The notes under the pieces: model-generated
Databases searched by the model: none
What the model saw: the letters and a program-made list of their open reading frames with translations, nothing else
Told to the model about the DNA's origin: nothing
Shown: piece after piece, positions 62,801 to 64,000 of the stretch
How positions within the stretch are numbered: the first letter of the stretch is position 1
Layout of the letters: every line of letters starts with the position of its first letter
Translations under genes and position numbers: made by a program
From: Antarcticibacterium arcticum
GTDB taxonomy: Bacteria > Bacteroidota > Bacteroidia > Flavobacteriales > Flavobacteriaceae
Assembly (NCBI RefSeq): GCF_007993795.1
Contig: NZ_CP042476.1
Span: forward strand, 1,612,001-1,676,000
DNA length: 64,000 nt
Direction of reading: 5' to 3'

Positions 62801-62911
62801 TAATACCTGGCAGGATTTTTACTAATTGAGGAAATATTTTTTTATTCAGATATACGGGATAGCAGGAACTTAAATTTAACCGTAAATAATTACAAGGGAA
62901 ACTTTCTAAAA

Positions 62912-62943
62912 GTTTAAAATGTGATATCTATCATATTTTAAAT
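62912..62943. promoter_or_regulatory. 32-bp palindrome with CRP/FNR-like core upstream of nhaA
   Basis: GTTTAAAATGTGATA and TATCATATTTTAAAT are inverted arms with two mismatches around TC. The core TGTGA-N6-TCATA (62920-62935) differs at one position from the CRP site TGTGA-N6-TCACA. It is 82 nt from the nhaA start. Confidence 0.5.
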
Positions 62944-63025
62944 GAGTCATTAGTGATAATTTCGGAGGGAAAAGTGAGAGAAGTCACTTAGCGTTTTAAA
63001 AGCTCCTTTGTAATTTGAACAGATT

Positions 63026-64000
63026 ATGAAAAAATCTACCCTCGACCTTTATCTTTTACTTCCCATAAAGAATTTTATAGAAAAGCAAACCTCTGTAGGT
63101 TTGCTTCTCATTTTTTCAGCCCTTATAGCTATGATTGTTGCCAATTCTCCCTGGACAGAGGGATACCACAGTTTGTGGAAACAATATATTCATATTGGTA
63201 TTAATGATTTTATGATACGCAAGAACCTGCTTCACTGGATCAATGACGGACTTATGTCCATGTTTTTTTTCCTGGTTGGGCTGGAACTTAAGAGGGAGGT
63301 CCTGCATGGGGAGCTTTCCAATATACGCGGAGCAATTTTACCAATAGGCGCGGCTGTGGGAGGTATGGCCTTCCCGGCAATTATCTATTTTATGTTCACC
63401 CAGGGAACCCCCGCAATTTCCGGATGGGGGATCCCAATGGCAACAGATATTGCATTTGCATTAGGGATCCTTTATCTGCTTGGAGATAAAGTGCCGCTTT
63501 CCCTCAAGGTGTTTTTAACCGCCATCGCCATTGTAGATGACCTTGGAGCAGTATTGGTGATCGCATTCTTTTATACATCAGAGCTGTCCCTGGAAAGTCT
63601 TGGTATGGGAGCCTTCTTTTTATTAATTCTTCTTAGTGCAAACAAAATAGGAATAAGAAATACATTCTTCTATGCCATTATGGGAATTGGAGGTTTATGG
63701 CTGGCTATCCTACTTTCAGGGGTTCACGCTACTATTGCTGCGGTACTGGCAGCTTTTGCAATCCCTACCAGCCGCAGGATCAATACACCGGTATTTCTGC
63801 GGAAGGTAAAATGGCTTACCAACGAGATTAAAAACACGCTAAAAGTTCCCAGGGAAGAAAACGAGGGAGAGGATCATATATCCAATACAATAGAAAAATT
63901 TTCTTCCCTGGCCGAGGATGCTACCCCTCCCCTTCAAAGGCTGGAGCATGCTTTGCATCCATTTGTGAGTTTTGTAGTACTTCCCATTTTTGCATTTGCA
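63026..64000 (+). CDS. nhaA: Na+/H+ antiporter NhaA, partial (3' end beyond window)
   Basis: The first 325 codons of an NhaA-family antiporter are visible. Conserved parts are FFLVGLELKREVLHGELSN near 75-95, GWGIPMATDIAFALGILYLLG near 130-150, and the ion-binding double Asp in AIAIVDDLGAVLVIAFFYT near 170-188. GVHATIAAVLAAFAIPT follows near 230. A long charged loop lies near 265-305. It exports Na+ in exchange for protons, consistent with a saline habitat. The C-terminus is cut by the window edge. Confidence 0.95.
   Translation, partial: MKKSTLDLYLLLPIKNFIEKQTSVGLLLIFSALIAMIVANSPWTEGYHSLWKQYIHIGINDFMIRKNLLHWINDGLMSMFFFLVGLELKREVLHGELSNIRGAILPIGAAVGGMAFPAIIYFMFTQGTPAISGWGIPMATDIAFALGILYLLGDKVPLSLKVFLTAIAIVDDLGAVLVIAFFYTSELSLESLGMGAFFLLILLSANKIGIRNTFFYAIMGIGGLWLAILLSGVHATIAAVLAAFAIPTSRRINTPVFLRKVKWLTNEIKNTLKVPREENEGEDHISNTIEKFSSLAEDATPPLQRLEHALHPFVSFVVLPIFAFA
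63083..63114 (+). other. Hairpin inside the start of nhaA
   Basis: AAGCAAACCT and AGGTTTGCTT pair perfectly over CTGT, followed by CTCATTTTTTC. This has terminator form although it is inside codons 20-30 of nhaA. Confidence 0.55.

Overview
The window looks like chromosomal DNA of a marine-type member of the Flavobacteriaceae (Bacteroidota). The evidence is a menaquinone gene cluster, families largely restricted to Bacteroidota (GSCFA, DUF4230, DUF5522, OMP_b-brl_3-type TonB receptor, DUF3037 with a HipA-like kinase), many lipoproteins, AT-rich intergenic DNA, and promoters of the Bacteroidota type (TTG about 19 nt before TAnnTTTG). The genus cannot be fixed from sequence alone. Almost all of the window is ordinary housekeeping DNA. 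I saw no tRNA, rRNA, insertion sequence, prophage or CRISPR array.

1-5.6 kb (minus strand): menaquinone genes (menE cut by the left edge, menC, menA) interleaved with a CPBP protease, a metallo-beta-lactamase-fold hydrolase and holA. 5.7-8.2 kb: an orphan HsdR-N-like nuclease domain, a GT2 glycosyltransferase and an OmpA-like lipoprotein. 8.3-20.3 kb: tRNA t6A synthesis (Sua5/YrdC), UvrD/PcrA helicase, a DsrE-like protein, an M20 amidohydrolase, two tandem patatins with an M1 aminopeptidase, and recG.

20.3-25 kb is the accessory-looking part. Four single-gene lipoprotein units stand in a row. Each has a near-identical 16-residue leader ending in Cys17-Ser-Val-Glu, a different mature body, and its own UUCG-tetraloop terminator. 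The first two also share a homologous upstream region. This is the best candidate for an undescribed modular surface-lipoprotein family.

25-41 kb: a TPR/DUF1579-like secreted protein, pheT, a fasciclin protein, small membrane proteins, an ABC-F ATPase with one degenerate composite ATP site, a thioredoxin-fold lipoprotein without the CxxC, a transaldolase-like enzyme, an SDR oxidoreductase, the SRP RNA gene (ffs) with a clear promoter, glutamine cyclotransferase plus thioesterase, hemL, a glucosaminidase and a D-cysteine desulfhydrase-like enzyme. 41-54.6 kb: urocanate hydratase, aromatic amino acid hydroxylase, GSCFA, alaS, and an M23-MerR-LemA-TPM-TPM run. 54.6-64 kb: heptamer and 16-mer repeat arrays, a TonB-dependent receptor, der, a WrbA-like flavoprotein, a Tat-exported Gfo/Idh/MocA oxidoreductase, the HipA-like kinase/DUF3037 pair, and nhaA cut by the right edge.
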